Assembly (NCBI GenBank): GCA_951394045.1
Contig: OX595989.1
Location: forward strand, 1,364,001 to 1,428,000
Source of the DNA: Nitzschia sp. DOCU1
Taxonomy: Eukaryota; Bacillariophyta; Bacillariophyceae; Bacillariales; Bacillariaceae
Reading direction: 5' to 3'
Length of the DNA stretch: 64,000 bases
In this document: positions 49,127 through 60,100 of the stretch, in pieces
Layout of the letters: each line of letters starts with the position of its first letter
Numbering within the stretch: the stretch's first letter is position 1
The notes under the pieces: model-generated
The model's input: the letters and a program-made list of their open reading frames with translations, nothing else
What the model was told of the DNA's origin: nothing
Databases searched by the model: none
Position numbers and translations under genes: made by a program

Positions 49127-51209
49127 TCACTTCATGGAATCGTCGTGGTCTTTTGAAACCTTCGAAGAAGAGGGATCTAGCACAGCTTCTTGACTTGGAG
49201 GCACTTGGTTCATGGCTGTTCTGTTATCGACTTCGTCGTTTCCAGGGGGGAAGTGATTGGCTTCTTCTGGCACTTCTTTCGAAAAGCGAAGGCCATATTG
49301 GTCTTCAAAGATCCCAAGATACCTGGCGGAGTCTGCCCAATAAGTTTTCCCACCTCCCGCTCGCCGCTTATTCTCCTTCAACTTTAGTAACTTATTTCGA
49401 ATCTCCACTGGAATCGAGGTGCAGTTGCTATCAAGGTGATTCTTGCCCATGTTTTGTCCTATAGCACGAGGCGAAAAGAATAGTGAGATTTCCAAAGCCC
49501 AAAGACACATGAGTCAGTGCAACTAAAGCCAGTGCACACTCACCGGCCTGATAGAGACCACCCAGGCTAGCTGAATAGTATACAGCTCCTCGGGTACGAG
49601 TCCACGGATCCTCATGAGAGCAGTGTCTGCACCGGATTCCCACTTGTCCAAGAACAACTGCCTTGTTCATCTTTTGTGCGTTGTACTGCAGATCTTCGGC
49701 GTTAGCCTCGAACAGTTCAATCTGCTGCCGAAGGTAGCATTGGTATGGTGACAAGTTTTTGCTGTCCATGTCAAGAAACATAAGAATTGGCTTTCGTCCA
49801 GTAAGATCGAGACTAACCGTGGTCTCGGATCTTGCTGATGCAACAAGTGAAATAGGAGTCGAAGAATTGAATCTTCTATCTCGATTTCCTGGTTTTCTCT
49901 TTACTACCGTCTTGGCGTATGGTCCCCGCTTGATGCCGAGTCGGCGTTCAGCGGCAGTGGTCTCTCCTTTAGCATGACCGATCTTAAATGCTTCATCATC
50001 GAGCCCTCCTTGCTGTACGGGTCCTGCACATGAACTGTTCATACTACCTTGCAGAGCGTCTCGTGCCGCGCTGTTGCTGTGGTCCGGCAACGCGGCGCGC
50101 TCGTCTTCTTGAAGGTTGCTCTGAGTCGGGCCAATGCTGGACAAAGAGGAAGGTGGAAAAAGACCCGAACGCATCACCACGTCGCGGTTATCCAACCCTA
50201 ACATATCACTACGGTCGCCAGGGAAAGCGACCGAAGTGCCGCTAAGATGAGAGAACCTTTGATGCATCCCACCGAACTGCGATGCAGCAAGACCGGCAGC
50301 AGCTCGCGCCGCCGCAAGAGTGCTCAATCTGCTAGCTAGAACGGCATCATGAAACGAGGTTCGTCCAGCTGCTCCTCCACCCAAGTTGTATGCTGGTTGC
50401 CCCAACATAGACCCTTGCTCAAAGAGTCCCAGAGTTCTTCCCATCGCCGCTTGCATTCGGAGAAGCTGTTGCCGTCTTGATGCTTCAAGAAGCGCAACAC
50501 GCTCGTAGGGCGTAATACCATCGGAAGGCTCCGAGGAATTTCCTCCTTCCAATGCCATGTACCGCTGAGGGTATGCTGAGCCCGGGATTGATTCTGAGCC
50601 ATTCCCCATTATCATGGCATTCATTGATGCCAAACGCTCCGCCGCTTCCTGCATTGGGCTGCGCTGGCCTGATCTACTACTGGTTTGATCTGCATGCTCT
50701 ACTCCAAGCGACATAGAACCAGCACGTGGTGGAGTTCTTGACCGTTCTTGTTTTCCTCCTCCACGCCCGGTTTCAGCTCCTGGTGCTGAAGGAGAAGCCG
50801 TCGCGTCGCGCCGACTCACTCCTGTTCTTCTTGAATACAGGCCTGTGGCATCATGATCGCTGCTGCTCTTCATCTCCATCTCGGGTTCCCGTGCTGGCAA
50901 AGCTCTTGAATCCAGGGAGGCAGTCCCCGCTGCCCTCCCCTGCAAGCATTTTGAACCGACCTCATCCTCGAACCCCCCATGTTGGTACATTCGTCTTGAC
51001 CACAGCATTGCTTGAGTAGTAGCGTCATCAAAAGGGCTTGGTATTACTTGATCATTGTTTCTATCCAAATATATCGAATCATCACCGATGATGCCTTCAT
51101 CGCCACCCCTTCGGTTCGCTCCTCCCTTCCCGAGGGTCCCGACGGAATGTGTTGGCCCTGACCCCAGCTGGTGTCGTCGCATGATGAAAGTGGGAAGTAT
51201 ACCGAGCAT
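49127..51209 (-). CDS. Conserved diatom protein with Cys/His zinc-type motif, 665 aa
   Basis: Exons 49544-51209 and 49127-49458 (85-bp intron, G|GTGAGT to TATAG) encode 665 aa. The first 400 residues are disordered, rich in Ser, Arg, Gly and Ala. The conserved module (about 485-620) contains LSPYQCYLRQQIELFEA, VGIRCRHCSH, GAVYYSASLGGLYQAGQNM, NHLDSNC and RRAGGGKTYWADSA, a pattern I know from many diatom hypothetical proteins; the CxxC-H...H...C set could hold a zinc. The intron splits the GQNM codon. Basic patches (KRKPGNRDRR) suggest nuclear location. Function unknown, possibly DNA binding. ATG at 51209 chosen over the TTG at 51212. Confidence 0.8.
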
Positions 51210-52607
51210 CAAACCTGTCTTTCTGGTTCTTCTCTCCTATCCTATTTGTGACAATCAGCAGAGATTTAATGAGGAAGGTAGGTAGGAGCAGGAATATTGG
51301 GAAGGCCTTCGTTGTTTCTAAAAGGTGGTGCTATTATCACTTTCAGCTCCAGTGATGGGGTTGTCGCACCTTTCCTGACCGCTAAGTTCACATTCTTGCT
51401 TATTCGAGCTGCTAAGCAGGATTGGATGAAGGAGTTTTCTGTAGCACCGAAATCGAAGTATATGCCCCAAAATTCGTCCCTTAATAGATGGAGGAACGTA
51501 GCGATTATGCTCCAGCGGATGCTAGAATAGGCCTATTGAAGTAGAATTCGTGATATGGGCGTCAAAGAACACCGGGAGGTGACAGTGCTTTCGTCGCATA
51601 CGCCCCAATAGCGGAGGTCGGTGAGCAATGCAGTATTGTAATGAACTTCTGCAGATTTGGTTCACGCAAATACCGTAATATCAGGGTACCTGGTACGTCA
51701 CTGGACACTGACTGTTGTATGCTTTATTACCATGTACAGAAGGTTCAAGAGGAATGAATTCGGGTGCCGCAATCACAGTACGCTGTGGTGATAGTTGGTA
51801 CCGGTAGATGATATGGTCATGATATTGTGCCTTCTGCAGTTCGCCGTGCAGTATGGCGTTGCTCCGAGACCTCTCTCTTCCCATCAGAATAAAATGTCCA
51901 CTTTGTTTGCTGATATGGTACACTCATAGAGTGTCAGAACAAGAACAACCACGACTATTTACCGGTCAGGAACATACTACCAACAATCGCCCCGGCTCGC
52001 TAGCGTATTTCGGAATGGTGATGGTGGCATACCTGGTATGGGTTATCGTTAGGTGGGAATATCTTCGTTCGACCGCCTTTAAATGTTATTCGATTATAGC
52101 CTTGTAATGTGCAAGATTCCGCCTGGGGAGTTCCAGTGGGCAATCCTTATGTAGGCAGTATTTTGTTACATACCGGTAGGCAGTATTTCGTTATTTATGT
52201 AGGCAGTATTTTAACTATCAATCACAGTCAACAGAATTCTGCCCGAGTGGACTTTTGAAAGCGTCGGCATGCACGTCACTTTTTGGTGTTCTTGCTTGGC
52301 TACGCCACATACTTACCACTAACTCTCCATCAGTCAACGCGGCGCCAACTATCGTCGTCGTCCTTGGCGGCATACAGGACCCCCAGCAACCGACCCGTCT
52401 TGAACCAGCGGGTTCCTTGACTTCCTCAGTGACATACATACCAAGAGGTATCATACATGACGTAGTATGGCATCCATACTGGTATCCTGCCAGCTATTGG
52501 CAGTTGGGGTGATGATGGTGATGGTTCCATCAGCAGGCAAGAATCCTTGAGCACGCTTTGAAACAAGTATCATAGTGTGAAGCAAAACAACATCATGTTA
52601 CGCAGAG
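51210..52607. other. 1.4-kb region without recognised genes
   Basis: Promoter of the zinc-motif gene plus the 3' region of the next minus-strand gene. It contains the triple short repeat at 52150-52216. ORFs up to 85 codons have no recognisable content. Confidence 0.4.
52150..52216. repeat. Three copies of a TAGGCAGTATTT(T/C) motif
   Basis: GTAGGCAGTATT recurs three times within 67 bp (about 52152, 52175 and 52199), the outer two preceded by TAT. A short, imperfect direct repeat. Confidence 0.6.
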
Positions 52608-55457
52608 TTAGTGGGAACGCAATGCAGTAGCGGGCATAGGAGGCGGTCCGGCAGGGTATATCCAAGTTGGTGACTCCACAGAAGTAACGCTTTCGTGACC
52701 ATTGTGTTCTCCTCGCCGGGAGTACCCATCATCATCGTCCTTGTTACTCGCTGTCAAGGTTGGCAAACAATTATGCTGGTGAATCTTCTCGCAGTTTTGC
52801 CCGGTGCCTCGGAGTTCTTGAATCATCACGTGCAGGATCTCATCACCCCACTTTCGAAAACGAACGGGAGCAGTGAGGGCAGGCGTTTCTATGTTTCCCG
52901 TTGGAACCTGCTGTGCGAATTCTCCTGTTCTTGTATGACCAGGAGATGAGGAGTTTCTCACTTTCGAACCACGAATTCTTGAGTGTGCCCCACCTGTGCC
53001 GTTTCCTGTCGCTGATTGGCTAAGCAAGTTGTTTCTGTTGATATCCTTGTGCGGGCCAAGTCTGCGCCAAGAAGATCCCACCATCACAACATACCCGGCT
53101 GCACCAGTTGAAGTCCCGCAACGAGATCCACTTCGAGTATCGATGATGCTCGTGGTACTACCTGTAATGTCAGCTCTGCCAAGTGGGTGCACTGCCTTTT
53201 TGCACGAGGCAAGGTTGGTCGCAGGATGCTTCAAACGCTGGGTCCACCATTGACTGATACGTTCACTTTCGAGCTTGGTAGCTTGCGATGACGAAAGATC
53301 ATTTTCCTGCTGGAATCTTCGGATGGTAGTGGCGGTATCAGAGGCGTCGCCGCTTTCTGCAACTAGATTTTCCAGAGAACCCAAGATTTCAACCTGCTTC
53401 GTTAGCGCCCGAGTCACAATTCTCAAATATTGTTCACCAATCTCCTTTGACGACGGAGACTGAGTATCCAAGGCTTCAAGTTTGGCACAAGCAAGGTCTG
53501 CAAGAGTCGATGTTGTGTAGATGGCCTCTACCGCGCCCTCCAATAGCTGCATCAGAAGCTGACTGCGGCAAGCAACATTGAAGCCCCGAAACAGCGACCA
53601 GCCCTCTGTAAATGTCTTCTCCGCCGACTCCAATGAACCAGTCGCGCCACTCTTCCAAAGAGCGATTCCAAGCCAGCGGCAGGCCAACGAGTCAAGTTTA
53701 TCTCCTTCCAGTATGTCTCCTTTCAAGGCGATCCACTGTTCTGAATGGGCAAGGCACTTGGTGACCTCCAATGTGGCAGCTGACCTCATTTCGGCTAGAA
53801 GCTCACGGGCTCGACGAAATTCCCGGATTGCTAATGCCCACTGTTTCCTGCGGCCAACAGCTTGAATTTGCGCCATTTCCACTCGTGATATCCCGACATT
53901 GGTGTGCGCCTGGGCGAGTAGAAACAGCAAGTTCTGGCTAATAAGCCTAGATTCTTCCGTCCGATCATTTGTTTTGGTAACGTTTTCATTATGGAGCTTT
54001 TGTTGCGTGAGCACAAGTTCTTTGGCTTGTTCAAAACTCGATAGAGCTAGCTCCAAGTTTCTCGACGACGACCACAAGGCTTGATTCCCTAGCTCCATGC
54101 AGGCTTGGCGAAGACATTCCCGAGCGTCCCAGATTTCATTCTCATCACGGTCCACGTGTTGCCGTTGTTCCGCACGATGTAGAATCTTGGTCAATCTGCG
54201 TACTTCACCTTGTTCGTAGCCCAAAACATTGTCTTCGTTAGCAGCTGATGTGCCACTTTCATGTTCGAGTTCTTGTCGAGCCATCTCCAATCCCTTCGTA
54301 TCCACGCCAAGTTGTGCTTTGATGGCTGTTAAAGAATCTTCAGACTCGACCTTGACATTTTGAGTTTCCACTTTGACTTCTAAACCAGTCGAATAGGATG
54401 GTGTCGGCTGCTGCTTGTCGTCGACGTCGCTATCACTACTATCTTCTAGAACGGCGACCCGGCGTCGTCGTTTCCGGCAAGGATTTGAGGCACTTGCAAT
54501 TTTGTTTTCGCTGTCGTCGTCTAGACTGGCTTTGGGTGCTGTCGGCCGCTTGTTGTTGTTGTTGTTGTTGTTGTTGGACCCGAGATGGAGTGCCAACGTT
54601 CGTCTCCAACGATCAGCAGTATTCAACTCGTTTGGCAAGACGGACGACCCGACAATTTGAAAGTTGTCAGCTCGTCGTGTAATACTAATCTTGAGTTCCT
54701 TTTGCCCATTTCGAGCTGGCACTACCACTTGAAGCTTTTCCAACTTGTCCTGAGTGGTAAAAATAGTCGGTTTGGCGAGTCGTTTGGTAATGTCACTGGA
54801 CATTTGCGCCTTGATGGCGCTCAAGGACTGTTGAAGGTTCTTGACGACGTCTTCTTGTCGATCTAGGACTGTTTCTAAAAGTTGCGTCGACGACGACTCG
54901 AGATATCCCCAGGGATTCTTGTGAAAAGGCCTCAAAGCCTGAATGAGCCTTGCTTGAAGGCCCACCGTTTCATTGGCATATTCGTCCCATCCAAACCCCG
55001 AATAGGCTTGACCCGCATATAATTTGGTGTATCCGTCCTTGCGTTCTTCTAACGTAGTTAAACGAGAAGGAAATTTGGTAGTCTTGGCTTGTGCAATGTC
55101 TACTGGATGTCGACATTCTCCACTCGTTAACAGTACGAGTCCATCCTGACATCTCACCAGGCACTGCATTGCATGGGCCAGAATCTTGTGGGTATCCGCA
55201 CCACCCAGTTTGGCTTGCAAGCAATCTCGCCATTCCGTCGCAAACCACTCCAAAAGTGCCTGGAGGCAAGTTCGTTTCTCCAAGAGCTGCGTCAATAAAT
55301 GATGAATGTGACGAACCAGCCTGTGGGCGTGTTTGCGAGCCCGAGGATAATCCAAATGAGGCTTGCGAGCTTCCGCGCGACTCAGAAGCTTTTCAATGCC
55401 TCCTTTGAGACTCTGAATAGCCAGATCAATCGTCTCCTTGTCATTGTCGCTGCTCAT
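52608..55457 (-). CDS. Large hypothetical protein, 949 aa, with alpha-helical repeat region
   Basis: Single uninterrupted frame with a true ATG. Helical N-terminal 230 residues (Ala/Leu/Gln-rich), then a linker with an Asn run coded by a GTT/AAC trinucleotide repeat (about 54550-54574), a basic CRKRRRR cluster (nuclear signal candidate), and a central helical array at about 430-740 that looks TPR-like, for example NLELALSSFEQAKELVL and WALAIREFRRARELLAEM. The last 200 residues are disordered and Gly/Ser/Pro-rich. I do not recognise the family. The tail may be frame-read past an unseen intron. Confidence 0.65.
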   Translation of the reverse strand: MSSDNDKETIDLAIQSLKGGIEKLLSRAEARKPHLDYPRARKHAHRLVRHIHHLLTQLLEKRTCLQALLEWFATEWRDCLQAKLGGADTHKILAHAMQCLVRCQDGLVLLTSGECRHPVDIAQAKTTKFPSRLTTLEERKDGYTKLYAGQAYSGFGWDEYANETVGLQARLIQALRPFHKNPWGYLESSSTQLLETVLDRQEDVVKNLQQSLSAIKAQMSSDITKRLAKPTIFTTQDKLEKLQVVVPARNGQKELKISITRRADNFQIVGSSVLPNELNTADRWRRTLALHLGSNNNNNNNNKRPTAPKASLDDDSENKIASASNPCRKRRRRVAVLEDSSDSDVDDKQQPTPSYSTGLEVKVETQNVKVESEDSLTAIKAQLGVDTKGLEMARQELEHESGTSAANEDNVLGYEQGEVRRLTKILHRAEQRQHVDRDENEIWDARECLRQACMELGNQALWSSSRNLELALSSFEQAKELVLTQQKLHNENVTKTNDRTEESRLISQNLLFLLAQAHTNVGISRVEMAQIQAVGRRKQWALAIREFRRARELLAEMRSAATLEVTKCLAHSEQWIALKGDILEGDKLDSLACRWLGIALWKSGATGSLESAEKTFTEGWSLFRGFNVACRSQLLMQLLEGAVEAIYTTSTLADLACAKLEALDTQSPSSKEIGEQYLRIVTRALTKQVEILGSLENLVAESGDASDTATTIRRFQQENDLSSSQATKLESERISQWWTQRLKHPATNLASCKKAVHPLGRADITGSTTSIIDTRSGSRCGTSTGAAGYVVMVGSSWRRLGPHKDINRNNLLSQSATGNGTGGAHSRIRGSKVRNSSSPGHTRTGEFAQQVPTGNIETPALTAPVRFRKWGDEILHVMIQELRGTGQNCEKIHQHNCLPTLTASNKDDDDGYSRRGEHNGHESVTSVESPTWIYPAGPPPMPATALRSH
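54550..54574. repeat. Coding trinucleotide microsatellite (poly-Asn)
   Basis: About eight GTT units on the plus strand, read as AAC codons on the minus strand within the hypothetical protein. Likely length-polymorphic. Confidence 0.8.
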
Positions 55458-55799
55458 CCTGTCTATACCGCATATCGAAAGCTTGAAATGACGGCAATCA
55501 TCGTGATCATCAGATGCTTGCCTCCAAACGTCAAAACGAAACGTGGGGCCGGTGCAATGACACGGGAATGAATGGAATCGTGACCGAAATGGACTAGTTG
55601 GACTTTAACCTTCCAAACTAAACGTTGCAATGGGGCATCGTTCATAGGAGCTTCGGATTGGAGATGTTGATACCAGTAGAGTCTCATCCTACTGGACTTA
55701 TTACTTTCTATACAGTACAAAACTACTTGTATCGTAACATTACTGCTTTGTCGGACAATTGTAGTAGCAAAACAGTCTTTACCAACACCAACAAGGCAC
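55458..55799. other. Spacer between two minus-strand genes
   Basis: 342 bp containing the promoter of the 949-aa gene and the 3' end of the GT8 gene. No gene seen. Confidence 0.4.
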
Positions 55800-57399
55800 C
55801 TATTCCCCTGCAGTTTCCATGTAGGGATTCCAGTTACGTTTCTGCTTGTCTTTAATGTGTTCGTACATACTCTTGTAGGCCGGATAGGCACCCACCGAAG
55901 GTTGTTTTCGGCGCTCGAGAAGTTTTGTCACTTCCACACTCAACTCATCACTGCCAAGCAAGTCGAATGACATTTGGTGCAATTCGTCGAACCACGGCTT
56001 CACCATTGGTGGGTGTGATGATACATTATAACTTGAACTCTTTGATTGTACCCAGGGCTTTTTCTTCCCTTGATATCAATAGCAATAACGAGACATTCAA
56101 CGATTGAGCAAAATCATCAACAATAATGGAACGGTTGCTTTCACAGCAACCTGCTAACTTACCGGTCATGTGATGGATGCTCCCATAAGGTAGAGGTATA
56201 CTGTTGCTTCCACCTTGACACTTATATTTTTCCATAAAGCTGGACAGTTCGGAACTTTCCAAGCACGCACTACCATTGCACGAGCCCCAGTTTTCAATCT
56301 GCTTGTCAATTATCAACGACACGGATTGCTTGACGTACTTTGCCCAGTAGTAGATCAGACCCTGGTCCGCAAAGGCTCCGTGCCATCCCCATTCCATGTC
56401 CACGGTATTTGAGATGGGATTTGTTGGTGATGATCTCAACCTGGGATCCTTGGGTGACTTCCACCTGTCGTTTTCGTCAAACACATGTCCCCATCCAGTG
56501 GTAACATTCCAGTGCGGATACGCCATGGTGAGTGCGTCTTCTTCCCGACGACGAATAATAGACATGATATGTTCATAATCGCCTTGCTTGGGTGCAAACA
56601 TGAAAAATCCTCCATTGCAGGGTTCCCACCTCCACGCCATTAACACGTTTTCCTTGAGGCGAGGAGACTGCTCATCAGACGGCTCGCTCAGTTCAAACAA
56701 ATAATCGAGACCACAATACGGCCACTGATCGGAATCTAAAAACAATATCCGAGAATATTGACCCGCCAACTCCAAGATGCGAAACTTCTCCATCATGAGA
56801 GCATAAAAGACCTCGTGTGTCGCCGATGCAAACGTTGGAATGTATCTGTAAATAATGTTTAGATCCTCGAGCATTTTCTCCTCTAGAGCCGGTAGCCTTT
56901 GTTCCTTGGATTTCCATGACATTTGAATCAACAATACCATGTCGATCTCTCCACTATTACCGGTACTATTGTAATTAGTACCAGCCATTCTTCGTAGTCG
57001 TCGAGTCACCATCATGATATTGTACAAAAAGCCACGGTATTCAGGTTCGTCAACGTTGCAGCCTCCCAAGAGAAACGCGTACGCCCATTTCCGAGTCACT
57101 GTCGTTGTATTATTGGAAGGCAACGATACTTCTTGAGGATGTTGTGGGAGCGATGAGTTCAACAACAATTCACTTGTGTCATTCGTTTGTGTGGGAACGT
57201 CCCATGCATGTGGCATGCCATGTAAAAGTTCCTCCGTGCTGGTTTCGGCCGAGTCACCATGCGTCATTAACGTTTGGAGCTTTCTCGTTTGCATGTAGAC
57301 TGGAATACAAATCAAAAGGGTAGTCAAACTGATAATCGCCCGCCAATAGGACTTTCGCATGACAATCATCGGCATCTTTCGATGAATCTGGAGAGTCAT
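55800..57399 (-). CDS. GT8 family glycosyltransferase (glycogenin-like), type II membrane
   Basis: Exons 56163-57399 and 55800-56068 (94-bp intron, ACCG|GTAAG to ATCAAG) give 501 aa. An N-terminal anchor (about 19-36, IISLTTLLICIPVYM) places it in the Golgi or ER. The catalytic domain has the DxD as FLDSDQWP, CNGGFFMFAP in the acceptor region, and, after splicing, HMTGKKKPW, an exact HxxGxxKPW GT8 motif; the intron falls within the motif. Without splicing, the frame instead ends 47 codons later with unrelated sequence. It likely transfers a sugar from a UDP donor; substrate unknown. Several NxS/T sites lie in the stem. Confidence 0.88.
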
Positions 57400-57767
57400 G
57401 AAAAAAATGACGGCGTGATTATCATTAGACTTGAAGGATTTTCTCCAACGATTTAATGATTGATTCCTTTATTTGGTTTCACGCTGGTTGCTATTGTGGT
57501 AAACTTTTCCTTGTGTGGTTGAGAATGAGCAACATCGACAACAGGCATGCAATTCTCAAAAATATGCAAAAAGTGATCGTTGGCACAAAAGCAAACCGTA
57601 ATTTGAATTTCTCGGCGCGCGCGCGGGAATGGATAAATCGTGAACGAAGCGGACTAATTTGACTCAATTTCATTCAGCTACCCTTGTCTTCCTGGAGATG
57701 ATGATACCACGATAGCTCTCCAGAGGGCAAAATCTCAGTCTGCCGCTACAACTTTTCTTCTACTAGA
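57400..57767. other. Intergenic region
   Basis: 368 bp upstream of the GT8 gene. A CGCGCGCGC run lies at about 57616. No gene. Confidence 0.4.
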
Positions 57768-58541
57768 CTAGCATTGTTTTATGTGGTCTGTAGTGGCTCG
57801 TCGTCGCGGGAGAAGATGGAGGAAACTTCTCGCCATCCCCATCACCGCAGATATAGCTTGGGTAATGAGAGAATCTTTTCGTGGAAAATCAAAGACTTCG
57901 ACAAGATAGCGTCTCCCGTTGTGGCATTCAAAGTGGCACATAATTACCGACAAGAGCGTACCAAATTCAAATTCAAAACGTCGAATCAATCGGACGGAAG
58001 GGATTGGGCCAGTGCTTGTACTTGCGCCTGCGCTCCGCATACTAGAGGCCGGTCCCAGCGCCATGGAGCGCTCCATCATATACTCAATTACTTTCTGTGG
58101 AATCACCAGTGATGACGACGACGGCATGGTGCCTGAAATGTTCTGGGTAGACTCGGACTCCACAGCTGGTTTCTCACCATCGGCTGTAGGGCCGCGTTTT
58201 TTATCAAACATCACATTTTCTTCGCGGATCAAGCCGGTCTTGGTTTGACCCAGAACCGTCAATAGCCCCGTACAAGAAAAAAACACGAGAAGGTAATAGG
58301 TGATCAAATTGAGTCGGATTGGCGTTTGCGTGTAGTCAAAAGAGGAAAGATGGTTCGACCCAGAAATGTCGTATTCTGCTTGACTGGCGAATAAGGCGCC
58401 TCCATCAAAGTAGTCGATGCAGCGCTTGGAAGAGATTGGGCTGCAAACCATACCATGAAATGCCGCAAATTCTGCCATTGTTGGTGTGGAAGGTTTCCCA
58501 GGTTCGGGCGGTGACTGTCCCATACGATTGGTTGAAATCAT
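57768..58541 (-). CDS. Hypothetical single-pass membrane protein, 257 aa
   Basis: First ATG at 58541. One membrane segment (about 80-100, LITYYLLVFFSCTGLLTVLG) separates a Ser/Pro/Cys N-terminal part from a cytosolic part with a C-terminal helical stretch ending RRRATTD. No family recognised. The open frame continues upstream through a G14 run (plus strand) that reads as poly-Pro; on the minus strand this C14 followed by GCCGCTTGCAG looks like a polypyrimidine tract and 3' splice site, so an upstream exon or 5'-UTR intron is likely. Confidence 0.5.
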   Translation of the reverse strand: MISTNRMGQSPPEPGKPSTPTMAEFAAFHGMVCSPISSKRCIDYFDGGALFASQAEYDISGSNHLSSFDYTQTPIRLNLITYYLLVFFSCTGLLTVLGQTKTGLIREENVMFDKKRGPTADGEKPAVESESTQNISGTMPSSSSLVIPQKVIEYMMERSMALGPASSMRSAGASTSTGPIPSVRLIRRFEFEFGTLLSVIMCHFECHNGRRYLVEVFDFPRKDSLITQAISAVMGMARSFLHLLPRRRATTDHIKQC

Positions 58542-58602
58542 TTTTGTTGTTTGATTGACGACACTTCTATCTGGTTCGAACTGCGGAGATTCTGCAAGCG
58601 GC

Positions 58603-58616
58603 GGGGGGGGGGGGGG
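58603..58616. repeat. Homopolymer G14 (C14 on the coding strand)
   Basis: Immediately upstream of a CAG on the minus strand; probably the polypyrimidine tract of an intron. Length is likely to vary or to be mis-sequenced. Confidence 0.6.
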
Positions 58617-59059
58617 TGATGAGAGTGATGTAAGATGAGTTTGTTGCAACCAATCGAAGTAGGAGAGAGCTCATCACCTCATCTCTTCCGATGGGAAAGA
58701 TCGCAAGGAAAACCGCGAGGAGGATACCAAAATGTTCGAATAATTCGAGTCGAAGCGAGCCAATTCCACGACTCAAAACAGGACTGAAATCGACAACTCA
58801 AGGAATTCTTCTGCGAAAGTCACAGACGAAACAATTGTAGATCAGAGATTGACGTCCAGATTTGGCTCTTTTCCCCTCGCTGCTCCTGTCAAAAGGCGGT
58901 GACGACCACCACGTCAAGAAATTTGCCATGAGTTAGTCCAAACATTCGCTGTAGGTTCGGGCAGCGTTCTCCTTGTTAAAGAGGACGAATAAATGAAGAA
59001 CAAACACTTCGTATCCCGTCATTTTACACTTTGCTACAGAAAATGTTTTAAAGAGTACA
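58617..59059. other. Intergenic region
   Basis: About 440 bp between minus-strand genes. It may carry the first exon of the membrane protein gene; a 69-codon frame (58567-58776) ending in poly-Pro is a candidate but unproven. Confidence 0.3.
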
Positions 59060-60100
59060 TTATTCCACGCCCCCTGCTGTTGTTGCCGAAAATTTTCCGT
59101 CGCGGTTGTGCGGTAGGTTGAGATCTGCCCTTGGGTTCTTTGTCGGGACCACTTTCATCGGGGCAATCGCTCCATGGGATCGGAAGTAGTGCTTTCGACA
59201 GCTCTCCAAGTCAGTAGCAGCTCTTACATGCTCGAGTTGATAGAAGCATCGAGCGTAGTTAGAAAGATGTTCGTACTCGTAGATGTGCTTCTTACAACAC
59301 ATGAAATGCACATAGTAGACAGCGTCGAACCGGCAAAGCGTGACACCGACCACCAAGTCCAAGACGGAAAATTTGTCACCTAGCATCCACTTGTTTTTGG
59401 AAAGATGGTCGTCCAACTCATCGAGACAATTGAACATGGATTCAATTTGCTCGTCGTAGGCTTCTTGGCTGTTGGTAAAGCCGCACTTGTACACGCCGTT
59501 TAGCAATGGGTCGTAGATTTTGTCAATCCAGGCATCAATTTCATCAGCCTTATCTCGTGGATAAAAGTCAGGCGTCCCTGGGGCGTGTAGGTCCTTGCAT
59601 CCCCAACATAAAGATTTGAGCATGTCACGGCTCTCGTTGCTCACGATTGTATTCGTTTTCTTGTCGAGTAGCATTGGCGTCGTTGCCTTTCCTTCATAGT
59701 CTGGGTGATACTGTAGGTATACTTCGTAGAGTGTTTTCTTTCCATTCAGAGTATCTTGCCATTCCTCGGTAAAGACCCACCCGGTCCTTCCATTTCCAAT
59801 ATCTGAAAAGACTGGGTCGACAAAAGTGACGGGGAAAATATCTGTCATACCCGTCATTCGGATTAGAATATCCATCCGATTCGCCCACGGACAAGCTTTT
59901 GCGAGATATAAATGATATCGGCCCTTTTCAGGTGTGTATGGGTGTGATGTGGTACTAATTATGGACTGGAATGTTGACTTGGTACGATCAAACCTTCCAG
60001 ACTTGATCTCGTCCTCCCAGGATCGTCGGGCCAGCATCTTCTTTGTGGCCGGCTCCCCCTCCAAGGGAGCAGAATCGTCGGCGCAAGTCTTTGGAGCCAT
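59060..60100 (-). CDS. Glutathionyl-hydroquinone reductase-type glutathione transferase (Xi class)
   Basis: 346 aa from the ATG at 60100; the 91 in-frame codons upstream look like 5' UTR (and overlap the divergent promoter). The thioredoxin-like half has GRYHLYLAKACPWANR, with the CPWA catalytic cysteine of the ECM4/YqjG family, then TPMLLDKK and VSNES contacting glutathione. The all-helical half contains DEIDAWIDKIYDPLLNGVYKCGF and the Asp-rich LDLVVGVTLCRFDAVYY typical of the class. It reduces glutathionyl-hydroquinones to hydroquinones and GSSG. No targeting peptide is obvious. Confidence 0.92.
   Translation of the reverse strand: MAPKTCADDSAPLEGEPATKKMLARRSWEDEIKSGRFDRTKSTFQSIISTTSHPYTPEKGRYHLYLAKACPWANRMDILIRMTGMTDIFPVTFVDPVFSDIGNGRTGWVFTEEWQDTLNGKKTLYEVYLQYHPDYEGKATTPMLLDKKTNTIVSNESRDMLKSLCWGCKDLHAPGTPDFYPRDKADEIDAWIDKIYDPLLNGVYKCGFTNSQEAYDEQIESMFNCLDELDDHLSKNKWMLGDKFSVLDLVVGVTLCRFDAVYYVHFMCCKKHIYEYEHLSNYARCFYQLEHVRAATDLESCRKHYFRSHGAIAPMKVVPTKNPRADLNLPHNRDGKFSATTAGGVE

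Noticed and set aside
58560..58600. tRNA-like GGTTCGAA box
   Set aside because: Sits in a protein-coding frame and no acceptor stem or A box pairs with it.
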